Shown: positions 37,744 through 46,072 of the stretch, in pieces
Layout: the number at the start of each line of letters is the position of its first letter
Numbering within the stretch: the first letter of the stretch is position 1
Assembly: GCA_013816585.1 (NCBI GenBank)
Contig: JACDEE010000016.1
Coordinates: 1 to 64,000 of the forward strand
Length of the DNA stretch: 64,000 nucleotides
Origin: Sphingosinicella sp.
Lineage (GTDB): Bacteria; Pseudomonadota; Alphaproteobacteria; Sphingomonadales; Sphingomonadaceae
Reading direction: 5' to 3'
Position numbers and translations under genes: made by a program
The notes under the pieces: generated by a model
The model's database searches: none
Told to the model about the DNA's origin: nothing
The model's input: the letters and a program-made list of their open reading frames with translations, nothing else

Positions 37744-39162
37744 ATGAAGATCAAAAATGCCTTCGCTTTCGCCAGCCTGATGGTCCTCGCGGCCTGCGCG
37801 GTCGGCCCGAACCATGTTGCCCCGCCGGTCCCGGCCGCTTCGTCGGGCGCCTTCATCGGTGCCGGCAACGCCGCTTATTCGTCGTCCGAAATCCAGCCGG
37901 ATTGGTGGCGGCTGTACGAAGATCCCGTGCTCGACGGATTGGTAGACGACGCGCTGACACATAATACCGACCTGCGCGTCGCTACCGCCAACCTTCAGCG
38001 CGTGCGGGCTCTGCTTCGCGAAGCCGGCGGCGCGCGGCTCCCGCAAACCGGGATCGGCGCCGGCGCAACCTATGGCCGGGCAGGCGAGGGCGAAACCCCT
38101 GCGGGCCGTGACCGGACCGACACTGCATTCAGCGTCGGGCTGAACGTCGCCTATGAAGTCGACCTGTTCGGCCGCGTCAGCCGCGCGATCGAAGCGGCGC
38201 GAGGCGATGCGGCGGCGGCGGAGGCGGAGCGCGACGCCGTTCGCGTGATGGTCGCTGCGGAAACCGCGCGCGCGTATGCGGATGCGTCTGCAGCGGCCGA
38301 GCAATTGTCGATCGCGCAGGAATCGGTGGCGCTGATCGACAAGACGCTGTCGATCACCAACAAGCGTTTCGACGCCGGCCGCGGTACCCGGCTGGACGTG
38401 GCGCGTGTCGCTTCCTTGCGGGCGAGAACGGCCGCGACGGCCCCAGGTCTCGCTGCAGAGCGGAAGGCCGCCTTGTTTCGATTGGCGGTGCTGACCGGCA
38501 AGCCGCCGGCGGAACTCAGCCCGCTTGCCGATGATCGCAAGACCATATTGCGCCTGGACAAGGCCATCCCCGTCGGAGACGGCCAGGCATTGCTCGCCCG
38601 GAGGCCCGACATCCGGCAGGCCGAACGCCAGCTCGCGGCCGAAACCGCGCGGATCGGCGTCGCGACCGCAGACCTTTACCCGCGCATCACTTTCGGTGGA
38701 TCGATCGGTTCGGCCGCTCCCTCGATCTCGGACCTTTTCACGGGCGGGCCGATCAGCTGGATATTGGGCCCGCTGCTCAATTGGACCTTCCCCAACCAGA
38801 GAGTGCCGCGGGCGCGAATCGAACAGGCCGAAGCCTCGGCGGCGGGGGCGCTGGCGAATTTCGACGGAGTCGTGCTCCGCGCGCTTCAGGAAACCGAAAC
38901 GGCCCTGTCGGCTTATGCGCGCGAGCTCGACCGGCGAGCCGCTCTGGTGGAAAGCCGCCAACAGGCGGAGGCCGCTGCGCGGGTCACTCGGATACAGTTG
39001 CGCGAAGGCCGGGCCGATGCCCTGGCGGTGCTCGATGCCGAACGGACCCTCGCCGATGCCGACGCCGATCTTGCCCGGTCCACGGCGCGGGTCGCGACCT
39101 TGCAGATCGATCTGTTCCGCGCGCTTGGCGGCGGCTGGCAGAATGATCCGATACGAAGCTGA
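37744..39162 (+). CDS. RND outer-membrane factor, NodT family
   Basis: A 472-residue outer-membrane lipoprotein of the TolC/OprM class. MKIKNAFAFASLMVLAACA is a lipoprotein signal (Cys18). Two OEP repeats follow, with DWWRLYEDPVLDGLVDDAL and RRPDIRQAERQLAAETARIG signatures. Completes the three-part pump with 33260 and 34570; it starts 10 bp after the permease end. Confidence 0.92.
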   Translation: MKIKNAFAFASLMVLAACAVGPNHVAPPVPAASSGAFIGAGNAAYSSSEIQPDWWRLYEDPVLDGLVDDALTHNTDLRVATANLQRVRALLREAGGARLPQTGIGAGATYGRAGEGETPAGRDRTDTAFSVGLNVAYEVDLFGRVSRAIEAARGDAAAAEAERDAVRVMVAAETARAYADASAAAEQLSIAQESVALIDKTLSITNKRFDAGRGTRLDVARVASLRARTAATAPGLAAERKAALFRLAVLTGKPPAELSPLADDRKTILRLDKAIPVGDGQALLARRPDIRQAERQLAAETARIGVATADLYPRITFGGSIGSAAPSISDLFTGGPISWILGPLLNWTFPNQRVPRARIEQAEASAAGALANFDGVVLRALQETETALSAYARELDRRAALVESRQQAEAAARVTRIQLREGRADALAVLDAERTLADADADLARSTARVATLQIDLFRALGGGWQNDPIRS

Positions 39163-39168
39163 CCCGGG

Positions 39169-39591
39169 TCAGGGGCGTTTCCGAAGCGCGTCCCTGATTT
39201 CGCGAAGGACCAGCAATTCATCGCTCGGCGCCGGCGCGGTCTCTTCGGCAGGCCTTTTCAATCGCGAAGCCAGCCTGACGATTTGATAGATGATGAAGGC
39301 GAGTATCAGGAAGTTTACGATCGTCGTGACGAACTGGCCATAGCCCAATATCGGAACGCCCGCTGCCTTCAGCGCGGCATAGGTTATCGGGCCTTCATAG
39401 CCGGCGGGAACCGAGCCCAGGATCATGAAGTGATTCGAAAAGTCCGCGCCGCCGAAAATCGCGCCCACCAGAGGCATGATGATATCGTCAGTCAGCGAGG
39501 AGATGATCGTCGCCACCGCGGCGCCGATAATCACCGCGACCGCGAGGTCGAGGACGTTGCCTCTGGCGATAAACTCCCTGAAACCCGACAT
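39169..39591 (-). CDS. mscL: Large-conductance mechanosensitive channel MscL
   Basis: A 140-residue inner-membrane channel opening under hypo-osmotic stress. It has the family N-terminus (FREFIARGNVLDLAVAVIIG), the second transmembrane segment (YGQFVTTIVNFLILAFIIY) and a charged cytoplasmic helix with VLREIRDALRK. It is 6 bp from the convergent outer-membrane factor gene. Confidence 0.95.
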   Translation of the reverse strand: MSGFREFIARGNVLDLAVAVIIGAAVATIISSLTDDIIMPLVGAIFGGADFSNHFMILGSVPAGYEGPITYAALKAAGVPILGYGQFVTTIVNFLILAFIIYQIVRLASRLKRPAEETAPAPSDELLVLREIRDALRKRP

Positions 39592-39701
39592 CCTGCGCTC
39601 CCTAAACCTTGTTCCGGATCAGGTTGATCACAAAGCCGGGTTGGCGACAACCGTCCTGCCAATTAGGGGCGCCGCCTTATGTTGATGCGGCGGGGCTTCG
39701 A

Positions 39702-40676
39702 TCAATAGACGTAATTGATGGCCACGGCGGGCGTGATCGAGGCGGGATTGTTGCGGCCGCGCGGGTTGAAGCGCGTTCCGAAAAGGACTCCAAGATTGGG
39801 CGTCCAGCTATATTCGACCGCCGGAGCGATCGACACCCATTGGCTGGATCCAAGGCTATACTGGACGGGGACCGGGAGGCCGCCCACCGCCACCGGCGGA
39901 TCGAACCCCTTTACCCGCGTCGTGCCGGCATGATTGAAGATCAGGTCGAGCGCGAGCACCCAGCTTCGGTTCACGCTATATTCGCCGGACACGCCCAGGC
40001 TCAGCAGGTCGCCCGGTTTGGCGCGGCCGCGAAACCCGGAATGGGTGCCATAGATGCTGCCGCCCTTGATCTTGGCTTCCCTGGAAAAGGTCGAGGAGAT
40101 GTTGAGGCGGGTGCGGAACGGCCTGCCATTGGCCAGCCAGAAATATTGCTGGCCATAAAGCGCGACGATGGTGGCGTGCGATCCGCTGCCGAGGCCCGGC
40201 GCCGGCCGCGTATCCAGCTGATCGTAACGTCCGGTTGGAAGAGCATGCTGGAGCGAAACCGATATCGCGGGCTGGTCCGGGGCCGCATCCAGCGAGGTCA
40301 GGCGATATTGAGTGTGGAGGGTCAGGTCGCCAAAACCCACGCGTGACGTATCTCCGCCGGAAGAAGTCATCCCGAACATCGGCTTCAGGCCGATCGTGAA
40401 TTTGTCGGTGATCCCGTAAAGGAGGTAGGTGAGCGAGCCGTAGAGGCTGGAATCCTTCTGAATCTGGTGGAAGGCGTAGGTTTCCACCAGCGCGTGCCCT
40501 TTCGGAAGGGTCGCCGCCGAATTGGCCAGCATCGGTCCCGTCCACCAGGCATCGTCGGACGAGGCTCTCGGCCTCTCCAAAGTGACAGGCGGGTCGATCG
40601 CGGCCGCTTCCTGTGCGAGCGCCGCCATCGGAGAAAGCGCAAGGCCCATAGCGGATATTGTCGACAGATATCGCAC
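39702..40676 (-). CDS. Outer-membrane beta-barrel protein, phenol/MetA-degradation type
   Basis: A 324-residue exported protein. The signal peptide ends at AALA-QEAAA. The rest is a transmembrane beta-barrel-like chain (repeated alternating strands, FGDLTLHTQYRLTSL, YSWTPNLGVLFGTRFNP) with a C-terminal aromatic residue (NYVY). It resembles the PF13557 transporter family. Substrate unknown; no operon partner is visible. Confidence 0.75.
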   Translation of the reverse strand: MRYLSTISAMGLALSPMAALAQEAAAIDPPVTLERPRASSDDAWWTGPMLANSAATLPKGHALVETYAFHQIQKDSSLYGSLTYLLYGITDKFTIGLKPMFGMTSSGGDTSRVGFGDLTLHTQYRLTSLDAAPDQPAISVSLQHALPTGRYDQLDTRPAPGLGSGSHATIVALYGQQYFWLANGRPFRTRLNISSTFSREAKIKGGSIYGTHSGFRGRAKPGDLLSLGVSGEYSVNRSWVLALDLIFNHAGTTRVKGFDPPVAVGGLPVPVQYSLGSSQWVSIAPAVEYSWTPNLGVLFGTRFNPRGRNNPASITPAVAINYVY

Positions 40677-40886
40677 GTTTCAGGGCCCCCTCGGCTTATC
40701 GTTTAATCGCGGCGATGGCCTGCTTGCGACGCAGGCCTCTTTCACGGCCCCGGCGGCCTGCCCATCAAGCTAATTGCGGATTCTGCAAGCGCCTCTTCAG
40801 CAGGCTGTATTTCACGAAATGGATCGCTCCAATAGCCACTTTCGGCGGCGGAAGCATGACCATTGCGAGTCCTATCAAGTTGCGCT

Positions 40887-42398
40887 TCAGCGGGATCCTC
40901 CGGCGGCTTCGATCACCCCGGCCAGCAAGGCCGTGCCCCGTTCGATCTGGGTCTCACTGGCATTGCCATATCCAAGGATCAGACCCGGCGAAGACTCGGC
41001 AAGGTAACAGGTGGATAAAGGTATGGCCGAAACCCCCATAGCGCCGGCGCGATTGGCAATGTGGACATCATCGGCCTGTTCGGGAAGGAACCCCGTAAGG
41101 TGCATGCCGGCGTCTATCCCGATGATGCGAAAGGAATCGCCGACCCGCCTATGCATCGCCTCCGCGAGCGCCGCGCGGCGGCGCATATAGAGGGTCCGCA
41201 TCTTGCGCAGATGGCGGGAAAAATGGCCCTCGGCGATGAAGTCCGCCAGCGCTGCCTGGGCAAGGGGAGGGGCGAAGATGTCGGTCGCCTCCCGCACCGC
41301 TCGAAAGGAAGGGATCAGGTCTTCGGGAATGATGATGTAGCCGAGGCGGATGCCTGGAAACATGACCTTGCTGAACGTCCCGAGGTAGATGACTCGTTCG
41401 TCGGTATCGAGTCCCTGCAGCGCCGGCATCGGGTGGGCGCCGAACCGGTATTCGGAATCATAATCATCTTCGACGATCCAGGCGCCGCGCCGGGCGGCCC
41501 AGCTCAGCAATTGCATGCGCCGCGCCGCGCTCATCCCGGTGCCCAGCGGATAGTGATGCGAAGGAGTGACATAAGCGAGCCGGGCCTCGGGAAAGTGGGC
41601 GACCCCGTGCTCGATCTTCATTCCGGCCTGGTCCACCGGGACCGGGGCCATCCGGGCGCCGGCCATGGCGAAGGCCGCATGCGCACCCGGATAGCCGGGC
41701 TCTTCCATCCAGACCTGGTCGCCTGCATCCAGCAAGGCGCGCGCGGTGATCTGAAGTCCGTGCTGCGATCCGGATACGATCATGATCTGCGAAGCTTTGC
41801 AGCACACCGCACGCGCCGCGCCCAGATATCGGGCGATTGCTTCGCGCAGCGGCAAATGACCCATGACATCGCCATAGGCCATCATCGAATTGGTGGTTCT
41901 GGAAGCGTGGCGCGACAATAAAGAGGCCCAGGTTCGCGCCGGGAAATGATCGAGTGCCGGGAGGTTGGCACGAAAGATACCTTCATTATTCCACCAGGGC
42001 CCATTGCCCGCCGTCAGGCCGGCGGCAAATTTGGAGCCAGACCTGGCGCCGGCTTTTGCCGGCCGCGAACGAGACCGATCGGCCACCGGGGCGGCAGGCA
42101 TTTCGGGAATGGTATCCGAAATGCGCGTGCCCGCACCGATGATTGCCTCGAAATATCCTTCGGCCAGCAATTGTTCGAACGCCGCCAGCACAGGCGCACG
42201 GGAAACGCCAAGTTCGGCCGCCAGGCTCCGGGTAGAGGGCACTCGTTGTCCCGGGCGCAGACGACCATCGGCGACCGCCGCCTGATACCAGTCGTAAAGC
42301 TGGCGGTGGATCGGTATCGACCTTGTAAAATCCACCTTGAACGGAGGGAAGAAGCAGCCCTTCTCTGGTTGAATTCGCTGCAAAGTGGTCATCAACAT
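40887..42398 (-). CDS. MocR/PdxR-type PLP-dependent transcriptional regulator
   Basis: A 503-residue fusion. The N-terminal GntR winged helix (QLYDWYQAAVADGRLRPGQR, VPSTRSLAAELGVSRAPV) precedes a class-I aminotransferase-like domain with SGSQHGLQITARALLDAGD and GTFSKVMFPGIRLGY, the PLP Lys site. MocR proteins sense PLP or an amino-acid effector. It is divergent from the exported protein at 42490, which may be its target. Confidence 0.88.
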   Translation of the reverse strand: MLMTTLQRIQPEKGCFFPPFKVDFTRSIPIHRQLYDWYQAAVADGRLRPGQRVPSTRSLAAELGVSRAPVLAAFEQLLAEGYFEAIIGAGTRISDTIPEMPAAPVADRSRSRPAKAGARSGSKFAAGLTAGNGPWWNNEGIFRANLPALDHFPARTWASLLSRHASRTTNSMMAYGDVMGHLPLREAIARYLGAARAVCCKASQIMIVSGSQHGLQITARALLDAGDQVWMEEPGYPGAHAAFAMAGARMAPVPVDQAGMKIEHGVAHFPEARLAYVTPSHHYPLGTGMSAARRMQLLSWAARRGAWIVEDDYDSEYRFGAHPMPALQGLDTDERVIYLGTFSKVMFPGIRLGYIIIPEDLIPSFRAVREATDIFAPPLAQAALADFIAEGHFSRHLRKMRTLYMRRRAALAEAMHRRVGDSFRIIGIDAGMHLTGFLPEQADDVHIANRAGAMGVSAIPLSTCYLAESSPGLILGYGNASETQIERGTALLAGVIEAAGGSR

Positions 42399-42489
42399 AT
42401 GTCCGATAGTGGCTATTGTGGCAGACCATTCTAGCTCGCATCAACCCGGTCCGACAGGCCTCAAATATCACAACGGATCGGATTCGAAG

Positions 42490-43071
42490 ATGGCTGGATA
42501 TTCCTTCGCGGTCTGGACCGCGGCTGCCCTGCTCGCGCTCCTGCCCGTCCAGGCCCAGGCGAGCGGACCTGTCACCTATCCGGCGCCCCTGGTCGCGGCC
42601 CAACTGCGCGACGGCAGCCGCGATTTCGACTTCGAAACAGGATCGTGGAAGGCGCATATTTCACGGCGCCTGCGGCCGCTCACCGGATCGAACGAATGGG
42701 TGGAATATAAAGGCAGCTCGGTCGTCCGGCCGGTCTGGGGCGGCAAGGCCAATCTGGGCGAACTGGACGTCAAAGGGCCTGCGGGCAAAATTCAGGGCCT
42801 CAGCCTTCGGCTTTACGATCCCCAATCCCGGCAGTGGAAGATCAGCTGGGCGAATGCCGGCGATGGGGCGATCACGCCCGCGATGATTGGCCAGTTCGAC
42901 GGCAAGGGGCGCGGCGAATTCTACAATGAGGATGTTTTGGACGGGCGCCAGATTTTCGTTCGCTTCCAATTTTCCGACATCAGCCAGACAAGTTTGCGGA
43001 TCGAGCAGGCTTTTTCCGCCGATGCGGGAAAGACCTGGGAAGTGAACTGGATTTCGACTTTCGAGCGATGA
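42490..43071 (+). CDS. Exported hypothetical protein
   Basis: A 193-residue protein with a signal peptide (residues 1-28, ends ALAQ-like PVQAQASG). The mature part (FDFETGSWKAHISRRL, SLRLYDPQSRQWKISWANA and the closing DAGKTWEVNW) matches a conserved hypothetical family common in proteobacteria. The C-terminal GKTWE-type end is shared with the tail at 48780. The ATG at 42490 is chosen because it starts the signal peptide. Its stop overlaps the next gene. Confidence 0.7.
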   Translation: MAGYSFAVWTAAALLALLPVQAQASGPVTYPAPLVAAQLRDGSRDFDFETGSWKAHISRRLRPLTGSNEWVEYKGSSVVRPVWGGKANLGELDVKGPAGKIQGLSLRLYDPQSRQWKISWANAGDGAITPAMIGQFDGKGRGEFYNEDVLDGRQIFVRFQFSDISQTSLRIEQAFSADAGKTWEVNWISTFER

Positions 43072-43562
43072 AGACCGGCACGACGAACGAAAGGGCGGCA
43101 GAAGCGTCGATGATAGAAATTCGCTTCGCCCAAACCGCGGATCATGACCAATGGCTGCCGCTCTGGCTTGGCTATAATGAATTTTACGGCCGTTCCGGTG
43201 ACACGGCGCTTCACCCCGACATCAATATGGCGACATGGAAGCGCCTCTTGGACCCGGCCAAACCGATGTGGGCGCTCGTCGCGCTCAGCGACCAGCGGCT
43301 CGTCGGCATTGCCCATTATCTGTTCCACCCCAGCACCACCGATTTGGCGCCAGCTTGCTATTTGCGGGATCTCTTCACCATCGGGGATCAACGCGGCAGG
43401 GGCGTCGGCCAAAAGCTGGTCGAAGCCGTCTGCGCCAACGCCCGGCGAGCGGGCTCTGACAGCATCTATTGGCAAACGCATGAGGGCAACGCGCAGGCCA
43501 GGCGCCTTTATGACCAGATCGCGCAGCAATCGGAATTCCTGATCTATCGAAAGCCCTGCTGA
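43068..43562 (+). CDS. GNAT-family N-acetyltransferase
   Basis: A 164-residue acetyl-CoA-dependent transferase. The acetyl-CoA pocket is LRDLFTIGDQRGRGVGQKLVEAV (Q/RxxGxG/A), and NAQARRLYDQIA follows. ATGA overlap with the upstream gene; MKTG at 43068 or the internal MIEIRFAQ could be the start. Acceptor unknown. Confidence 0.85.
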   Translation: MKTGTTNERAAEASMIEIRFAQTADHDQWLPLWLGYNEFYGRSGDTALHPDINMATWKRLLDPAKPMWALVALSDQRLVGIAHYLFHPSTTDLAPACYLRDLFTIGDQRGRGVGQKLVEAVCANARRAGSDSIYWQTHEGNAQARRLYDQIAQQSEFLIYRKPC

Positions 43563-43609
43563 ATATTTGCAGCGGCTTCGCCAGCGAGCGGACCAGGTGT
43601 TGACTCACT

Positions 43610-43653
43610 CATAACTCCAGGGCTATGGATCAAATCATAACTAAAGGGTTATG
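43610..43653 (+). promoter_or_regulatory. Tandem dyad operators upstream of the ArsR gene
   Basis: Two 18-bp dyads repeat with a 26-bp period: CATAACTCCAGGGCTATG (43610-43627) and CATAACTAAAGGGTTATG (43636-43653). The second has perfect arms CATAAC/GTTATG. They lie just upstream of the ATG at 43661 and inside the upstream in-frame extension, which supports the downstream start and ArsR autoregulation. Confidence 0.7.
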
Positions 43654-43660
43654 TATTTCC

Positions 43661-43984
43661 ATGTCGCCTGGTCAGAATTTGCTTTTCAAAACGCTCGCCG
43701 ATCCGACCCGCCGCGCCATTTTCGAACGGCTGTGTCGTGAAGGCGAGCAGACGGTAGGCGCCCTCACTGATCAGGCTGGCATATCGCAACCGGCCGTTTC
43801 CAAACATCTCGGAATTCTCAAGGGGGCCGGGCTGGTGCTCGACCGCCATCAAGGCCGGCAGACGCATTATAGCGCGCAGCTCGGCGGCCTGGCTCCGCTG
43901 ATCGACTGGGCAAGCCAGATGGCCGGCTTTTGGGAGAGAAGGTTCGATGACCTCGAAGATTTGCTGAAAAGGATGGATCAATGA
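43661..43984 (+). CDS. ArsR-family transcriptional regulator
   Basis: A 107-residue winged-helix repressor. LLFKTLADPTRRAIFERLCR and TDQAGISQPAVSKHLGILKGAGLV give the recognition helix; no CxC metal-binding pair is visible, so it is not a standard metal sensor. Together with the adjoining SRPBCC and DUF1801 genes this is the common non-metal ArsR-AHSA1 pairing. The in-frame ATG at 43625 would overlap the operators. Confidence 0.85.
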   Translation: MSPGQNLLFKTLADPTRRAIFERLCREGEQTVGALTDQAGISQPAVSKHLGILKGAGLVLDRHQGRQTHYSAQLGGLAPLIDWASQMAGFWERRFDDLEDLLKRMDQ

Positions 43985-44412
43985 ATGATGCTTTGGCCGA
44001 AACCGTCACCGTCACTGTCGAACGGGAAATTTCTCACCCTCCGGAAAAGATCTGGCGCGCGCTCACGCAGCCGCATTTGATTCAGGAGTGGCTGATGAAA
44101 AATGATTTCAAACCGGAAGTGGGCCACCATTTCAATCTCAGCGGCGATTGGGGCGGCGTGCTGGACTGCGAAGTGCTCGCGATCGAGCCGAACGCCAGGC
44201 TTTCTTACACCTGGAATTTTGCGCATGATGATCCTGCTTTCGCCTTGGAGAGCGTGGTGACCTTCACTCTCGTGCCCAAAGGGGGCGGGACCCTCCTGCG
44301 CATGGATCAGCAGGGATTCCGGCCGGACCAGAAGCAGGCCTCTGGCGGCGCCAGGCTGGGTTGGACGAAATTTTTTGGAAATCTGGAAGAGCTTTTGGCG
44401 CGGGGAGACTGA
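43981..44412 (+). CDS. SRPBCC/AHSA1 domain protein
   Basis: A 143-residue single-domain protein. VEREISHPPEKIWRALTQP and HLIQEWLMKNDFKPEVG mark the activator-of-Hsp90-like SRPBCC fold, which binds hydrophobic ligands. Overlaps the ArsR gene by 4 bp (ATGA), so translation is coupled; it is the usual partner of this ArsR type. Ligand unknown. Confidence 0.86.
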   Translation: MNDALAETVTVTVEREISHPPEKIWRALTQPHLIQEWLMKNDFKPEVGHHFNLSGDWGGVLDCEVLAIEPNARLSYTWNFAHDDPAFALESVVTFTLVPKGGGTLLRMDQQGFRPDQKQASGGARLGWTKFFGNLEELLARGD

Positions 44413-44466
44413 CCTTTCCGGCGCAAAGTGCTCGACCGGCGTGGTTCGACTTCAAAGGAGGTAGCA

Positions 44467-44703
44467 ATGAACATGGGGATTCGGCAATTCCACCGATGGG
44501 TGGCCCTGGCCTTTATCGGCGGGGTGATCGCCAACATCGTGGCCATCGCCAGGCTGCAGGGGACGGGACAGGCGCAACCCGCTTTCTGGGTCTATCTGCT
44601 GGCCCTGGTCCCGCTGGCCTTGCTCCTGCTCACGGGCCTGTATCTGTTCGTTCTTCCCTATGTCGCCAGGTGCAGTGGGAAACCCAGTTTCGGGCGGGAG
44701 TGA
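44467..44703 (+). CDS. Small membrane protein, hypothetical
   Basis: A 78-residue protein with two hydrophobic segments (WVALAFIGGVIANIVAIA and VYLLALVPLALLLLTGLYLFVLPYVA). AAGGAGGT precedes the ATG at 44467. Its TGA overlaps the GTG of the following DUF1801 gene, so it belongs to the ArsR operon. Confidence 0.72.
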   Translation: MNMGIRQFHRWVALAFIGGVIANIVAIARLQGTGQAQPAFWVYLLALVPLALLLLTGLYLFVLPYVARCSGKPSFGRE

Positions 44704-45152
44704 GTGGATTGGCCCGGAAGGCATCCGCCACATCGGCGAAGCCGCGGTCCGGCAAAACGATGCTCCTTTCAGGCGGCAATCCGCAGATCGCGAAGGGGTA
44801 TGGCGATACGCCCGTCCAGGCCTATATCGCGGCCATGCCCGGCTGGAAATGTGACGTCGGCCGGCGCCTTGATGCGCTGATCGAAGGCGCGGTCCAGAAC
44901 GTGCGCAAGGCGGTGAAATGGAACTCCCCTTTCTACGGAGTGGAGGAGGGTGCCTGGTTTCTGAGTTTCCACTGTTTCACGAAATACGTGAAAGTGACCT
45001 TCTTCCGCGGTGCGCAGCTTGACCCTGCTCCCTCGGGCAAGTCCAAATATGAAAATGTGCGCTATCTCGACATCCATGAGAGCTGCCTTGACGAAGCTCA
45101 ATTCGCAGACTGGGTGAAGCAGGCCAGCCGATTGCCCGGCGAGAAAATGTGA
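44700..45152 (+). CDS. DUF1801 protein (first of two)
   Basis: A 150-residue YdhG/DUF1801-type protein (VQAYIAAMPGWKCDVGRRLD, VRKAVKWNSPFYGVE, FLSFHCFTKYVKVTFFRGAQ). The family has an unestablished biochemical role. The GTG at 44700 overlaps the previous stop (GTGA); a later TTG or the internal ATG are alternatives. It overlaps the open frame of the second DUF1801 gene. Confidence 0.78.
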   Translation: MSGLARKASATSAKPRSGKTMLLSGGNPQIAKGYGDTPVQAYIAAMPGWKCDVGRRLDALIEGAVQNVRKAVKWNSPFYGVEEGAWFLSFHCFTKYVKVTFFRGAQLDPAPSGKSKYENVRYLDIHESCLDEAQFADWVKQASRLPGEKM

Positions 45153-45169
45153 ACGGAAGGGACGTGAAT

Positions 45170-45592
45170 ATGAAACTGGAAGAAGCAATCTCCGGGGAAG
45201 CGGAATCTGCTTCCCGGTTGATCGACGCGAAGATCGAGGCGCTGGGCGACTGGCGCGGCGAAATGCTGTCCCGAATACGGGCCCTGATCAATCAGGCCGA
45301 TCCACAAGTAGTGGAAGAGGTCAAATGGAGGAAGCCGTCAAACATGCTGGGTGTTCCCACCTGGTCGCACGGCGGGATAATCTGCACCGGCGAAACTTAT
45401 CGGGACAAGGTCAAGATGACCTTCGCCAAGGGGGCCGCACTCGACGATCCGTCACGCCTGTTCAATTCCAGCCTGGACGGGAATGTCAGGCGCGCCATCG
45501 ATCTGCGCGAGGGCGACGCGATCGATGCGGAGGCCCTGAAGGCGCTTGTCAGGGCGGCGATCAAGCAGAATCTGGCTGGCTCGCCTCGCTGA
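45170..45592 (+). CDS. DUF1801 protein (second of two)
   Basis: A 140-residue DUF1801 homologue with LGDWRGEMLSRIRALINQAD, VVEEVKWRKPSNMLGVPTWS and CTGETYRDKVKMTFAKGAAL. The ATG at 45170 follows GGAAGGGA; a GTG at 45149 overlapping the prior stop is an alternative. Two different DUF1801 members in tandem are typical of this ArsR operon type. Function unknown. Confidence 0.78.
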   Translation: MKLEEAISGEAESASRLIDAKIEALGDWRGEMLSRIRALINQADPQVVEEVKWRKPSNMLGVPTWSHGGIICTGETYRDKVKMTFAKGAALDDPSRLFNSSLDGNVRRAIDLREGDAIDAEALKALVRAAIKQNLAGSPR

Positions 45593-45672
45593 CCGTCCGT
45601 ATCTCGATCCCGGTCGTGCGCGGCGCTGACGGCAGGCTTTCCACCAGCGGAGTTTCACCATGGACGGATATT

Positions 45673-45768
45673 ATTAGACATATCTCGACAAACTGGCGGC
45701 CGGTCTGACCGGACCTTGGTCGCGTCGAAAATTTCATCGTCGATGCAACCAACAATCGCTTCGAAAAA
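45673..45768 (+). pseudogene. Decayed fragment related to the gene at 48319
   Basis: These 96 bases match 48679-48773 over most positions (ATTAGACATATCTCGACAAA... and FIVD-encoding bases), but the fragment is two bases shorter in the middle, so the frame breaks between GLTGPWSR and VENFIVDATNNRFE. No start and no intact frame exist. It is the remnant of a duplicated copy of the C-terminal part of the exported protein encoded at 48319-48780. Confidence 0.7.
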
Positions 45769-46072
45769 TCGGTGCGAGACGACCCTCGCCAAGGCCTTAG
45801 CGATACACCTGATCAATTACGTATTGTGTCTTCGGAAATTCATGCGAGCCAAGTTTTGGAATCGAGCTTCAGTTCCGCCGATAAAAATCGAAGGTAAAAT
45901 CCCACCTTTTTTGGCGGCCGTTAATTTTTGCTTGTCCGTTTGGCGCATCCGTCGAGATTTGCGCGGGAACAACCCGAAACGAGACCGCCGGCTTTCACAT
46001 CGCCTGCTTGTTGCCATAAGCTGTGCGTAAGCGCACAATCCTTGCCAGTTCCATCCAGGGGAGGAGCTTGCT
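45769..46072. other. AT-richer non-coding stretch before the second kinase
   Basis: No believable gene is seen. The open frames on either strand here lack ribosome sites and family features. The base composition is lower in GC than the neighbours, consistent with decayed or foreign DNA. Confidence 0.45.

Noticed and set aside
40658-41041. Plus-strand ORF overlapping the MocR 3' end
   Set aside because: Overlaps a clear MocR gene and shows no family features.
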